The notes beneath the pieces are model-generated. The model was not told the DNA's origin and did not search any database. It worked only from the letters and a program-made list of their open reading frames with translations. DNA of 64,000 bases from Haemophilus_D parainfluenzae_AD (GTDB lineage: Bacteria; Pseudomonadota; Gammaproteobacteria; Enterobacterales; Pasteurellaceae), in NCBI RefSeq assembly GCF_001679325.1, contig NZ_LZMX01000029.1, one strand, 5' to 3'. Positions 53,678 to 62,242 of this stretch are shown here, piece by piece. The translations under genes and the position numbers were made by a program. Numbering within the stretch: the stretch's first letter is position 1; each line of letters starts with the position of its first letter.

Positions 53678-55600
53678 ATGAAAAAAAATGTGATTACTTC
53701 AGCGATTTTATTAGCGATTCCAGCATTAGTGAGCGCTGAAGACGTGGCAAAATTAGATGTGATTAACGTCTATTCTGCCTCAGCTACCCCAACAAGCCTT
53801 CATCAAACGGCTTCTTCCGTTACTGTTTTAACCGAAAAAGATTTTGCACAACGTGGTGCGACTTATGTCAGTGATGTATTGAAAACTGTACCAAGTTTAG
53901 CCGTGAGCACTTCTGGCGGTCGTGGTACATTAACTAATGTCTTCTTACGTGGTGCGGATGCAAACCACACTGCCGTGATTATTGATGGCGTGAAAGTGAA
54001 CCCAGTTTCTGGCTATGGCTTTGATTTTGGTGGCTTAGCATTAAGCAACATTGACCGCATTGAAGTATTACGCGGGGAGCAATCTGCCCTTTGGGGAAGT
54101 GATGCGATGGGTGGTGTGATTTATATCACCACGAAGAAAGGCTTAGAAAAAGGCAAAACCTTCAATGTCGATTACGATTTTGGCACAGGCTCTAACCGTA
54201 CAGTGGATGGCTCCTTAACCCTTTCAGGCTCAAACAACAATTTCTATTATGCTTTACATGGTGACAGCCACCATACCAAAGGCATTTCAGCACTCAGCAA
54301 AAACCGCTTTAACTACACTGCGCAAGATGGCACAGCGCTAAGTACTGGTGGTTCAAGCGAACGCGATAAATTCCACCGTGATAATGCCTCTCTTCATTTT
54401 GGCTATGATGACAACCAAAAAGGTTTTGACTTCTTCACCTCTCACAGCAGCCAAACCGCTAACTTTGATAACAGCGCAACGGATGAAAAAGGCCACTACA
54501 CTCGCACACGTGACACCTTATTCAAATTAAGTGGTTTCTTAGGTAATGACGATCAATTGCTTAAACACAAAGTGGGTGTCAGCCATCTCAAAACTGACAG
54601 CGATACTGTTGGCTACACATCTGCTTACGATGCTAAAAAACTCAATGCGAACTATCAATTAGATGTCAATTTCGATCGTGAAGGCTCTCTCACGCAAGGT
54701 TTAAGTTTCTTAACTGACTATCAAAAAACCGATTTCAACTCGTCTTATTTCAATAATGCGGGTAATAAAAAACTTGTAGAGAAAAGCTTAGCAGCAGAAT
54801 ATCGTTTATTGAACGATGCAGATCATAGTTTAAATATTAGTGGTCGTTACACTGATAGCTCTGAATATGAAAACTCATGGACTGGCCGTATCGCAGGCGC
54901 TTACCGTTTACACAATAACGTGAAAGCACACGCAAGTTTCGGTTCGGCGATTCAAAACCCGACGATCACTGAATACTACGGTTACAACGCGCGCTATATC
55001 GGCAACCCTAATTTACAACCAGAGAAAAGTTTAGGTGGCGATGTTGGTTTCTTGTTTGAAACCAATGATGGGCGTCACAGCTTTGACGTCACTTATTTCG
55101 CTCGCAACGTGAAAAACGCGATTAGCAGCGAAGTGATCAACTTTACCACTTATGCAAGCCGTGCCGTAAACCTTGAAGGTAAGAGCAAAGTGAAAGGTGT
55201 TGAAGTGGCTTACAACGGTAAAATCACCGATGCATTAACTGCTTATGCCAACTACACTTACACTCAAACTCGAGACAGCAAAGGTGCTGAATTAGCACGT
55301 CGTCCAAAACATTTAGCGAACGCGGGCTTAGCATACCAAATCACTGAAAAATTGGGCGCAGATGTAAATGTATCTTACACAGGCAAACGCATGGATACCT
55401 ACTATTCACCAACTTACAGCACACATAAAGTGAAATTGCCATCTTACACCTTGGCAAACTTAGGCGTGAACTACAAAGTAGCGGATAGCTTGACGATTTA
55501 TGCGAACCTTAACAACGTATTCAATAAAAAATATGAAAACGTACTGGGCTATGGCCAAGAAGGTCGTAATGTTTACGTTGGGTTGAAAGGCTCGTTCTAA
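53678..55600 (+). CDS. TonB-dependent outer-membrane receptor, BtuB-like
   Basis: A 640-residue outer-membrane receptor. Signal peptide ~1-20; TonB box-like KLDVINVYSA; plug with VLKTVPSLAVSTSGGRG, FLRGADANHTAVIIDGVKVN and IEVLRGEQSALWGSDAMGGVI; a 22-strand barrel ending in Phe. The plug is BtuB-like. Together with the ABC genes just downstream it should import a cobalamin- or siderophore-type ligand. Substrate assignment needs more than sequence; heme and iron chelates remain possible. Confidence 0.85.
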   Translation: MKKNVITSAILLAIPALVSAEDVAKLDVINVYSASATPTSLHQTASSVTVLTEKDFAQRGATYVSDVLKTVPSLAVSTSGGRGTLTNVFLRGADANHTAVIIDGVKVNPVSGYGFDFGGLALSNIDRIEVLRGEQSALWGSDAMGGVIYITTKKGLEKGKTFNVDYDFGTGSNRTVDGSLTLSGSNNNFYYALHGDSHHTKGISALSKNRFNYTAQDGTALSTGGSSERDKFHRDNASLHFGYDDNQKGFDFFTSHSSQTANFDNSATDEKGHYTRTRDTLFKLSGFLGNDDQLLKHKVGVSHLKTDSDTVGYTSAYDAKKLNANYQLDVNFDREGSLTQGLSFLTDYQKTDFNSSYFNNAGNKKLVEKSLAAEYRLLNDADHSLNISGRYTDSSEYENSWTGRIAGAYRLHNNVKAHASFGSAIQNPTITEYYGYNARYIGNPNLQPEKSLGGDVGFLFETNDGRHSFDVTYFARNVKNAISSEVINFTTYASRAVNLEGKSKVKGVEVAYNGKITDALTAYANYTYTQTRDSKGAELARRPKHLANAGLAYQITEKLGADVNVSYTGKRMDTYYSPTYSTHKVKLPSYTLANLGVNYKVADSLTIYANLNNVFNKKYENVLGYGQEGRNVYVGLKGSF

Positions 55601-55618
55601 TTATTACTCACTAACAAG

Positions 55619-55635
55619 GGCGTGCTTAGCACGCC
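55619..55635 (+). terminator. receptor terminator
   Basis: A 7-bp stem GGCGTGC / GCACGCC with a 3-base loop followed by TTTTT. It separates the receptor from the ABC genes. Confidence 0.85.
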
Positions 55636-55673
55636 TTTTTACATTATTGATGGCGTAGCGTATCATTATCTAT

Positions 55674-56459
55674 ATGCAAAAAACTCGCTTAATTTTAACC
55701 GCACTTTTCCTTCCGTTTACCGCTCAGGCTTCGGAACAATTTGTCTCACTTACGCTTTGCAGCGACAGACTGCTTATAGAACTGGCTGAGCCTTCGCAAA
55801 TTGCTGCACAGTCACCTTATTCGAAAAAACCGTTGATGATGTTGGATAAAATCAATACCGATAAACCTGTATTGGAACCACAATTAACCGAGTTATTGTC
55901 CTATTTGGATAAAACCATTCTGATTAACGAAACCTTTTATCCGCAATTAGTCACAGAGCTGAAAAAGCTTGGTGTGAAAATCATCCCAATTAACGACAGC
56001 CCACAAACGCCTGATGAATTATTTGCGCTGATTCTAGAATTAGGCAAACAACTGGGTAATGAGCAAAAGGCGGCTGATTTAGTGACAAAACTCAAATCGC
56101 AAAACGTTCACTTAAATCGACCGCTTACTGACACACTGATTTTGTCGGAAACTGGTGTGGTAGAGAGTTACTATCCGCAATATCCTGTACTGTTAAATTT
56201 GCTTGGATTAACACCGCTAAAAACGCCACTTACCGCACAAAATTTCTCATTAGAAAAAGTGATTTTAAGTCAACCGAATGTACTGATTTCTCTGACTGAC
56301 AAACAAGGTTACAATGCACAAGCCGAATTGCTGCAACACCCTATGTTGCAAGATTTCTTCAAAAACCAACCGCTTGTCAGCATCCCGATGAAATATACCT
56401 ATTGCTTCGATCATGGCGTATGGCAAGGGGCGGAGAAGATTTATCAACAGTTAAAATAA
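55674..56459 (+). CDS. periplasmic binding protein, BtuF/FecB-like
   Basis: A 261-residue substrate-binding protein with a signal peptide (~1-19, LILTALFLPFTAQA) whose coding sequence includes an uptake sequence. The two-lobe helical-backbone pattern (LTLCSDRLLIELAEP, then TLILSETGVVESYYPQYPVLLNLLGL) fits the B12/siderophore group. No Shine-Dalgarno is evident and only 38 bases separate it from the receptor terminator. Confidence 0.78.
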   Translation: MQKTRLILTALFLPFTAQASEQFVSLTLCSDRLLIELAEPSQIAAQSPYSKKPLMMLDKINTDKPVLEPQLTELLSYLDKTILINETFYPQLVTELKKLGVKIIPINDSPQTPDELFALILELGKQLGNEQKAADLVTKLKSQNVHLNRPLTDTLILSETGVVESYYPQYPVLLNLLGLTPLKTPLTAQNFSLEKVILSQPNVLISLTDKQGYNAQAELLQHPMLQDFFKNQPLVSIPMKYTYCFDHGVWQGAEKIYQQLK

Positions 56460-56462
56460 CCT

Positions 56463-57440
56463 ATGACCAAAACACTAAAATTAAATACCGCACTTTTCTT
56501 CTCGTTGCTGTTGATTAGCGGCTTTGCGATTTATCATCAGCTAGGCGATTTCGCACATTTAAAAAATGCGGATGGCGTGCTCACGGATATGCGCTCGATG
56601 GTACTGTGGGATATTCGTTTTCCACGCATTGGTTTAGCTTTATTGACGGGCGCTAGCCTAGCAATAGCGGGCAATGCGATGCAAGGTATTTTCCAAAATC
56701 CATTAGCCAGTCCTGGCTTACTTGGTAGTAGTTCTGGAGCCACAGCGGCTAGTGTATTTATCCTTTATTATTTTTCCGTGCCATTTTCACTGCTCTTAGC
56801 CGGTGGAGTGATTGGTGCACTTTTAAGCTTTTTAATCGTGTATTTGATCGCCCAAAACTACGGCACTACGATGATGATTCTAAGTGGTTTAGCGGTCAAT
56901 ATGTTGCTTGGATCAGCAATCGCATTACTGCTTTCCAACGCGGAAAGCCCATGGGCATTAGCTGAACTTTATCGTTGGTTACAAGGCTCATTAATGTGGG
57001 CTAAATTAGATACCCTGCTTATTTCACTCCAGATTGTTTTGGCGGGAATTTTCTGTTTATACCACACTCGCCGATACTTAGATTTACTCACCTTTGGTGA
57101 AGAAACAGCGAGCACAATGGGCGTGGATCCAAAACGTAGCTTTTTCATCAGTACCTTTGGTGTGGCTTTATTAGTTGGGGCAACCATTCCGCAAACCGGC
57201 ACTATTGGCTTTATCGGCTTAATCGCGCCACACTTCGCCCGTATTTTACTGAAAGCTCGCCCATCACAACTTTATCTCACCAGCGCGTTAATTGGGGCTT
57301 TACTGCTCTTATTGGCTGATTTGGCGATTTTATATATCCCACTATTTTCACATATTTACATCGGCACATTGACCGCACTTATCGGTGCCCCTTGCTTGAT
57401 TTGGATGTTATTAACGCAACAGAGAAAAATCTATGATTAG
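56463..57440 (+). CDS. ABC permease, BtuC/FecCD family
   Basis: A 325-residue permease with about ten helices and family markers RFPRIGLALLTGASLAIAGNAMQGIFQNPLASPGLLG and GTIGFIGLIAPHFARIL. It starts 3 bases after the binding-protein stop and overlaps the ATPase gene by 8 bases, so this is one operon. Confidence 0.9.
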   Translation: MTKTLKLNTALFFSLLLISGFAIYHQLGDFAHLKNADGVLTDMRSMVLWDIRFPRIGLALLTGASLAIAGNAMQGIFQNPLASPGLLGSSSGATAASVFILYYFSVPFSLLLAGGVIGALLSFLIVYLIAQNYGTTMMILSGLAVNMLLGSAIALLLSNAESPWALAELYRWLQGSLMWAKLDTLLISLQIVLAGIFCLYHTRRYLDLLTFGEETASTMGVDPKRSFFISTFGVALLVGATIPQTGTIGFIGLIAPHFARILLKARPSQLYLTSALIGALLLLLADLAILYIPLFSHIYIGTLTALIGAPCLIWMLLTQQRKIYD

Positions 57441-58164
57441 AATTGAAAAACTCACCCAATCCTATTGCTTAAATGACATCAACTGTACGCTTCCATCAGG
57501 TAAATTGATTGGCATTATGGGTGCCAATGGTGCGGGGAAATCTACCTTATTAAAAACCATTGCGGGCATCTTGCCCCTCAAACAAGGAGAAATCTGGTTT
57601 GATGCTCAGCCATTAAGTAAGATGAACGCGACTGAAAAAAGCCAACACATTGCTTACCTCGCACAGAATACACAAATTCATTGGGATTTATCCGTTTATG
57701 ATGTGATTGCATTAGGCTTAGCAGATCCACTACCAAAAGAAAAAGAGCGGTCAAAAATTCAAACGTTTTCAGAAAAATTTGCGGTAACTCATCTGCTCGA
57801 CAAGCCATTTCAGCAACTTTCTGGTGGCGAAAAAGCACGTGTACAACTTGCGCGCTGTTGCATTAAGGAATCCCCTGTTTTATTAGTCGATGAGCCGATT
57901 GCGCCACTCGACCCTTATTACCAAATTGATATGATGGAACAACTTAAATCACTCACACCACAACACACATGCATCGTCGCAATTCATCACCTTTCATTGG
58001 CTTATCAATTTTGTGATGAAATTATTCTATTAGAACAAGGCAAATTTTTAGCAGTCGGTGAAACGCAAGCCGTATTAAATGCGGAAAATTTGGCGAAAGC
58101 CTTTCATATTCGTGCTGAGATTGATCCTCAGGAAAAGACTATCTCAAAAATTGAAAAGCAATAA
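57433..58164 (+). CDS. ABC ATPase, BtuD/FepC-like
   Basis: A 243-residue ATPase energising the importer. Walker A GANGAGKST, signature LSGGEKAR, Walker B VLLVDEPIAPLD and switch His in AIHHLS are all present. Last gene of the import operon, followed by a terminator. Confidence 0.92.
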   Translation: MIRIEKLTQSYCLNDINCTLPSGKLIGIMGANGAGKSTLLKTIAGILPLKQGEIWFDAQPLSKMNATEKSQHIAYLAQNTQIHWDLSVYDVIALGLADPLPKEKERSKIQTFSEKFAVTHLLDKPFQQLSGGEKARVQLARCCIKESPVLLVDEPIAPLDPYYQIDMMEQLKSLTPQHTCIVAIHHLSLAYQFCDEIILLEQGKFLAVGETQAVLNAENLAKAFHIRAEIDPQEKTISKIEKQ

Positions 58165-58168
58165 AAAT

Positions 58169-58199
58169 AAAAGCACTTAGCGATTCACTAAGTGCTTTT
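58169..58199. terminator. bidirectional terminator between importer and ndk
   Basis: A 12-bp perfect stem AAAAGCACTTAG / CTAAGTGCTTTT with a 7-base loop and T/A runs on both sides. Confidence 0.9.
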
Positions 58200-58212
58200 T
58201 TATAGAAATGAA

Positions 58213-58632
58213 TTACGGTTGGATTTCTGAATCTACGAAGAAATAAGCAATTTCTCGTTTTGCGCTTTCAACGCTATCAGAACCATGAACAGAGTTTTCA
58301 CGCTGGCTTAACGCGAAGTCTTTACGGATAGTACCTTCTGCCGCCTCAGCTGGATTCGTTGAACCAATAAAAATGCGGTAATCTTTTACGGCATTTTCTT
58401 TTTCCAATACAGAAACCACCATCGGACCAGAGAGCATATACTCCACCAACGGGTCAAAAAATGGTTTACCTTGATGTTCTGCATAGAAACCTTCCGCTTG
58501 TTCTTTGGTTAATTGCACCATTTTAAGTGCAACGACACGGAATCCCTGTGATTCAAAACGTCCTAAAATAGCACCAATTAAATGACGCTTTACTGCATCG
58601 GGTTTGATAATTGAAAAAGTACGTTCTGTCAT
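58213..58632 (-). CDS. ndk: nucleoside diphosphate kinase
   Basis: A 139-residue enzyme that balances NTP pools. The active-site His lies in ENSVHGSDS and the N-terminus RTFSIIKPDAVKR is conserved. It is 10 bases after pepB. Confidence 0.97.
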   Translation of the reverse strand: MTERTFSIIKPDAVKRHLIGAILGRFESQGFRVVALKMVQLTKEQAEGFYAEHQGKPFFDPLVEYMLSGPMVVSVLEKENAVKDYRIFIGSTNPAEAAEGTIRKDFALSQRENSVHGSDSVESAKREIAYFFVDSEIQP

Positions 58633-58642
58633 AAAATCCTAC

Positions 58643-59944
58643 TTAACTTGCTTTCGTTACTAATAAATTTGCTAAAGTTTTCACACCAATTCCGGTTGCA
58701 CCAACCGCCCATAAATCACTACCTGATTTACGATAAGTGGCCGAACAATCAATATGCAACCAACGTTGTTGATAGTTCTTCACAAAATACGATAAAAATG
58801 CTGTTGCAGTACTTGCCCCCGCCACAACTGGTGCTGTACCTGTATTTGCGATATCAGCAAAAGAAGACGTGATTTGGCTACGATGAAACGCTTCAAAAGG
58901 TAAACGCCAGAATGGTTCATTTTCTTCTTTGGCGGCTTGAAATAAGCTATTTACTAACGCATCATCCATAGAAAGTACACTGTGGTAATCATTACCGACA
59001 GCGACTTTCGCCGCACCGGTTAAGGTTGCACAATCGACAATAAATTGTGGATTTTGGCTATCAGCTTCAATTAAACCGTCTGCTAATACTAAACGCCCTT
59101 CCGCATCAGTATTTAAAATTTCAGCGGTTACACCATTTTTATACGTGATGATATCACCCAATTTGAATGCATTACCGCTCACCAAGTTTTCCGCACAGCA
59201 TAGATAGAGTTTTACACGTTGATTTAAACCGTGTGCAATAGCAAATCCTAGCGCGCCTGTTAATAACGCAGCGCCGCCCATATCAGTACGCATAGTGCTC
59301 ATGCCATCACTTGGTTTGATGCTGTAACCACCACTGTCAAAAGTAATACCTTTACCCACTAGACAGGCTAATACGGGCGCATTTGGATCATTAGTTGGGT
59401 TAAAATCTAATTGCAACATAGCTGGTGGATTAACAGAACCTCGACCCACAGTAAAGATCCCGTGATAGCCCTGCTCTTTTAATGCTTCACCAGAAATGAT
59501 TTGAAAACTGACCGCACTTTTATCGTCATAACTTTCGGCTTGTTTAGAAATAAACTCAGCCGCGCGTTCAGCTAATTTAACCGGCGTAAGGGTTTGTGCC
59601 GGTTCATTAATAATGCCACGCACAAAATCACCGCACTCGATACGAGCTAATAATTCATCTTGTGGCTCATCATCTAAATGAGGAAATTCAACAGAATAAT
59701 CTTGCTTCGCCGTGTAAAAACCTTGATAAAATGCCCAGCAATTTTCTAATTCCCATGCATCACCCACAAGTTCAACGTCTTTAATGCCTTGTCCACGTAA
59801 CTTACGTGCGGCTTTTTGGACTAAAACAAAGTTCGATTTTTCATCATCTTTAAGATGAATAACAGCTTGATCTTGATTAAAACTTAAAATGGCATTTTTG
59901 CCCCAACTCTCCGAAGCGGGAGTTGTTGATAATGTAATTTGCAT
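58643..59944 (-). CDS. pepB: aminopeptidase B (M17)
   Basis: A 433-residue manganese-dependent aminopeptidase, PepB branch of the leucyl aminopeptidase family. Metal and active-site runs are GKGITFDSGGYSIKPSDGMSTMRTDMGGAA in two parts and NTDAEGRLVLADGL. Confidence 0.94.
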   Translation of the reverse strand: MQITLSTTPASESWGKNAILSFNQDQAVIHLKDDEKSNFVLVQKAARKLRGQGIKDVELVGDAWELENCWAFYQGFYTAKQDYSVEFPHLDDEPQDELLARIECGDFVRGIINEPAQTLTPVKLAERAAEFISKQAESYDDKSAVSFQIISGEALKEQGYHGIFTVGRGSVNPPAMLQLDFNPTNDPNAPVLACLVGKGITFDSGGYSIKPSDGMSTMRTDMGGAALLTGALGFAIAHGLNQRVKLYLCCAENLVSGNAFKLGDIITYKNGVTAEILNTDAEGRLVLADGLIEADSQNPQFIVDCATLTGAAKVAVGNDYHSVLSMDDALVNSLFQAAKEENEPFWRLPFEAFHRSQITSSFADIANTGTAPVVAGASTATAFLSYFVKNYQQRWLHIDCSATYRKSGSDLWAVGATGIGVKTLANLLVTKAS

Positions 59945-59962
59945 GAGGTTCTTCTCCTTTAT

Positions 59963-60976
59963 TTATCTATTATTCTCTAGGTACCATTTTACCGTTTGAC
60001 GAAGTCCTTGTTCAAAGGTTATTTGAGGTTGCCAACCTAATTCTGCATGAATTTTAGAACAATCCAATGAATATCGTACATCGTGACCTGGTCGGTCTTT
60101 TACAAAAGTAATTAAATCTTCGTAATACTTAATGTGATTAGGCTTATTTGGCACCAGTTCTTCGAGTAACTCACAAATAATTTTAACTACTTCAAGGTTC
60201 GTTTTTTCACAATTTCCGCCAATATTATAGCTTTCCCCGACTCGACCTTTGGTTAAAACTAAATATAAGACTTGAACATGATCTCCCACAAATAACCAAT
60301 CACGAATTTGCTGCCCATCACCATAAATTGGCAAAGGCTTCCCCATCAGCGAATTTGAAATCATTAAAGGAATGAGCTTTTCAGCATGCTGATAAGCCCC
60401 ATAGTTATTGGAACTGTTTGTGATAATCACTGGCAAACCATAAGTACGATGCCAAGCCTGTACCAAATGGTTACTCGCCGCTTTTGAGGCTGAATAAGGA
60501 CTACTCGGATGATAAGGAGACTGTTCGGTAAAGGCAGGCTCAGAAAGGGATAAATCCCCATACACTTCATCTGTAGAAATATGGTGGAATCGAAAGGCAG
60601 ATTTTTTAGCTTCGTCTAAGGTGTGCCAATAATTCTTAGCAACCTCTAACAATGTATAAGTACCAACAATATTGGTTTGAATAAAATCAGCCGCTCCCGT
60701 AATAGAACGATCAACATGACTTTCTGCCGCCAAATGCATCACCGCATCCGGCTGATATTTTTCAAAAATGCTTTCTATCGCCTTACGATCACAAATATCA
60801 ACTTTTTCAAAAGCATAACGAGGATTATTTTCTACCTCTTTCAAAGCCGATTGATTTGCCGCATAGGTCAGCTTATCAACATTGATAACAGAATCTTGAG
60901 TATGATTAATGATATATCGAATGAGGGCGGAACCGATGAAGCCGGAACCGCCAGTGATGAGAATTCTTTTGCTCAT
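59963..60976 (-). CDS. rffG: dTDP-glucose 4,6-dehydratase
   Basis: A 337-residue short-chain dehydrogenase-type enzyme making dTDP-4-keto-6-deoxyglucose. NAD loop GGSGFIGSALI, active Tyr/Lys in YSASKAAS, and HISTDEVYGDL. The family enzyme may feed LPS sugar synthesis; rfbB is the alternative name. Confidence 0.9.
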   Translation of the reverse strand: MSKRILITGGSGFIGSALIRYIINHTQDSVINVDKLTYAANQSALKEVENNPRYAFEKVDICDRKAIESIFEKYQPDAVMHLAAESHVDRSITGAADFIQTNIVGTYTLLEVAKNYWHTLDEAKKSAFRFHHISTDEVYGDLSLSEPAFTEQSPYHPSSPYSASKAASNHLVQAWHRTYGLPVIITNSSNNYGAYQHAEKLIPLMISNSLMGKPLPIYGDGQQIRDWLFVGDHVQVLYLVLTKGRVGESYNIGGNCEKTNLEVVKIICELLEELVPNKPNHIKYYEDLITFVKDRPGHDVRYSLDCSKIHAELGWQPQITFEQGLRQTVKWYLENNR

Positions 60977-60991
60977 AAGAAGAAGCTCTAT

Positions 60992-62236
60992 TTACTCAGA
61001 TGTAGTGGTACTTTCATTAACCATAAAAGCATAAAATAAAAATAGAACAAAGAAGTAAAAGATATTTCCTGAATTATGTGCTAGAAACGACTGGCTCATG
61101 CAGTAAATAATTGTTGATAGTACGTGAACAATACCTAATATCGAAATAAATTTTATTCTTTTATTCAACTGTCCAACTGCGTTTCTGTAGAATAGGTATA
61201 GAGGAATAATAAAAATACTCAATATGGCAATGCCTCCTACTATCCCTTTCTTTGCTAATTCATCTATAAATTGATTATGTAAATGTGAAAACGAAGTTGA
61301 TGCCTTAGTTACAATATCTTTATCAGCTAAATCTTTTTTATAATCGTCCAAATCTCTTAAACTCCATCCTGAAATCGGATGCTCTAAAAAGGAGTTTAAA
61401 CCAATCTTCCACATATCTAGGCGCTCTCCAATAGAACTTACCTTATCATCTCCAGATAAATATAATTTTAATTCATATTCTGCTTCAGATAGACGATTAA
61501 CAAATTTATTATTTACCGTTAATACTACTGAGATAATACATAAAAAAGTGATTCCACCTAATAGAAGTTTCTTAGACAATAAATGTCTATATAAGAAAAT
61601 AAGAACTAGTAATAAGATTGGGACTCCAACCCACCCTCCTCTAGCAAAAGAAAGTAGGCTTGCTAAAACTCCAAATATTCCAAAGAGGATTACCAGCGCA
61701 AATAGTTTCTGTTTATTTACATCTAATAAATGAAATGCAATAACAAAACTAAATAAGCCTAATGACATCGACATATCCCCAGCCTGGATCTTCATTTGGT
61801 TATAAAAAGCACTTTCTAAGTTTAAAATATAATACTGATAGAGCGCTACAATACCTGAAATAAAAGAACCTAAAGGAATGCTATAGAGCAATATATCAAA
61901 TTTAACTGAACTATAAGCGATAAAAATAATTACAGAAAGAAATAAAAATGCTCTTAGTGGATTATCAATTAAGTTAAATTTTTCCCCATGAAAGAAAACA
62001 AAGAAAAGTGAAACTAAAAAATAAAAAGTAGTCATAGAAAAAATAACTTTATTCTGCTTCACCACATCTAAGAAAATTACTCTCTTGTAGAGTAAATAAC
62101 ACAAAAATAATATACTAAAAACTAATAATGCCGTTGAACCGTAATTATATCCTTTAGGAAACATCAAAAGTAAAGTAAAAAATAAAAATATTGATGCATT
62201 AATAAATAACTTTGGGAAAATTCCTATATTAAGCAT
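60992..62236 (-). CDS. waaL: O-antigen ligase-like membrane protein
   Basis: A 414-residue protein with about 12 membrane helices and the WaaL/O-antigen-ligase region: RGGWVGVPILLLVL, then a large periplasmic loop with SSIGERLDMWKIGLNSFLEHPISGWSL and HLHNQFIDELAKKGIVGG containing the conserved His. The gene is visibly A+T-rich compared with its neighbours, as is common for surface-glycan genes. It joins a glycan chain to lipid A-core, but the chain here is unknown. Confidence 0.78.
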   Translation of the reverse strand: MLNIGIFPKLFINASIFLFFTLLLMFPKGYNYGSTALLVFSILFLCYLLYKRVIFLDVVKQNKVIFSMTTFYFLVSLFFVFFHGEKFNLIDNPLRAFLFLSVIIFIAYSSVKFDILLYSIPLGSFISGIVALYQYYILNLESAFYNQMKIQAGDMSMSLGLFSFVIAFHLLDVNKQKLFALVILFGIFGVLASLLSFARGGWVGVPILLLVLIFLYRHLLSKKLLLGGITFLCIISVVLTVNNKFVNRLSEAEYELKLYLSGDDKVSSIGERLDMWKIGLNSFLEHPISGWSLRDLDDYKKDLADKDIVTKASTSFSHLHNQFIDELAKKGIVGGIAILSIFIIPLYLFYRNAVGQLNKRIKFISILGIVHVLSTIIYCMSQSFLAHNSGNIFYFFVLFLFYAFMVNESTTTSE

Positions 62237-62242
62237 AATATC

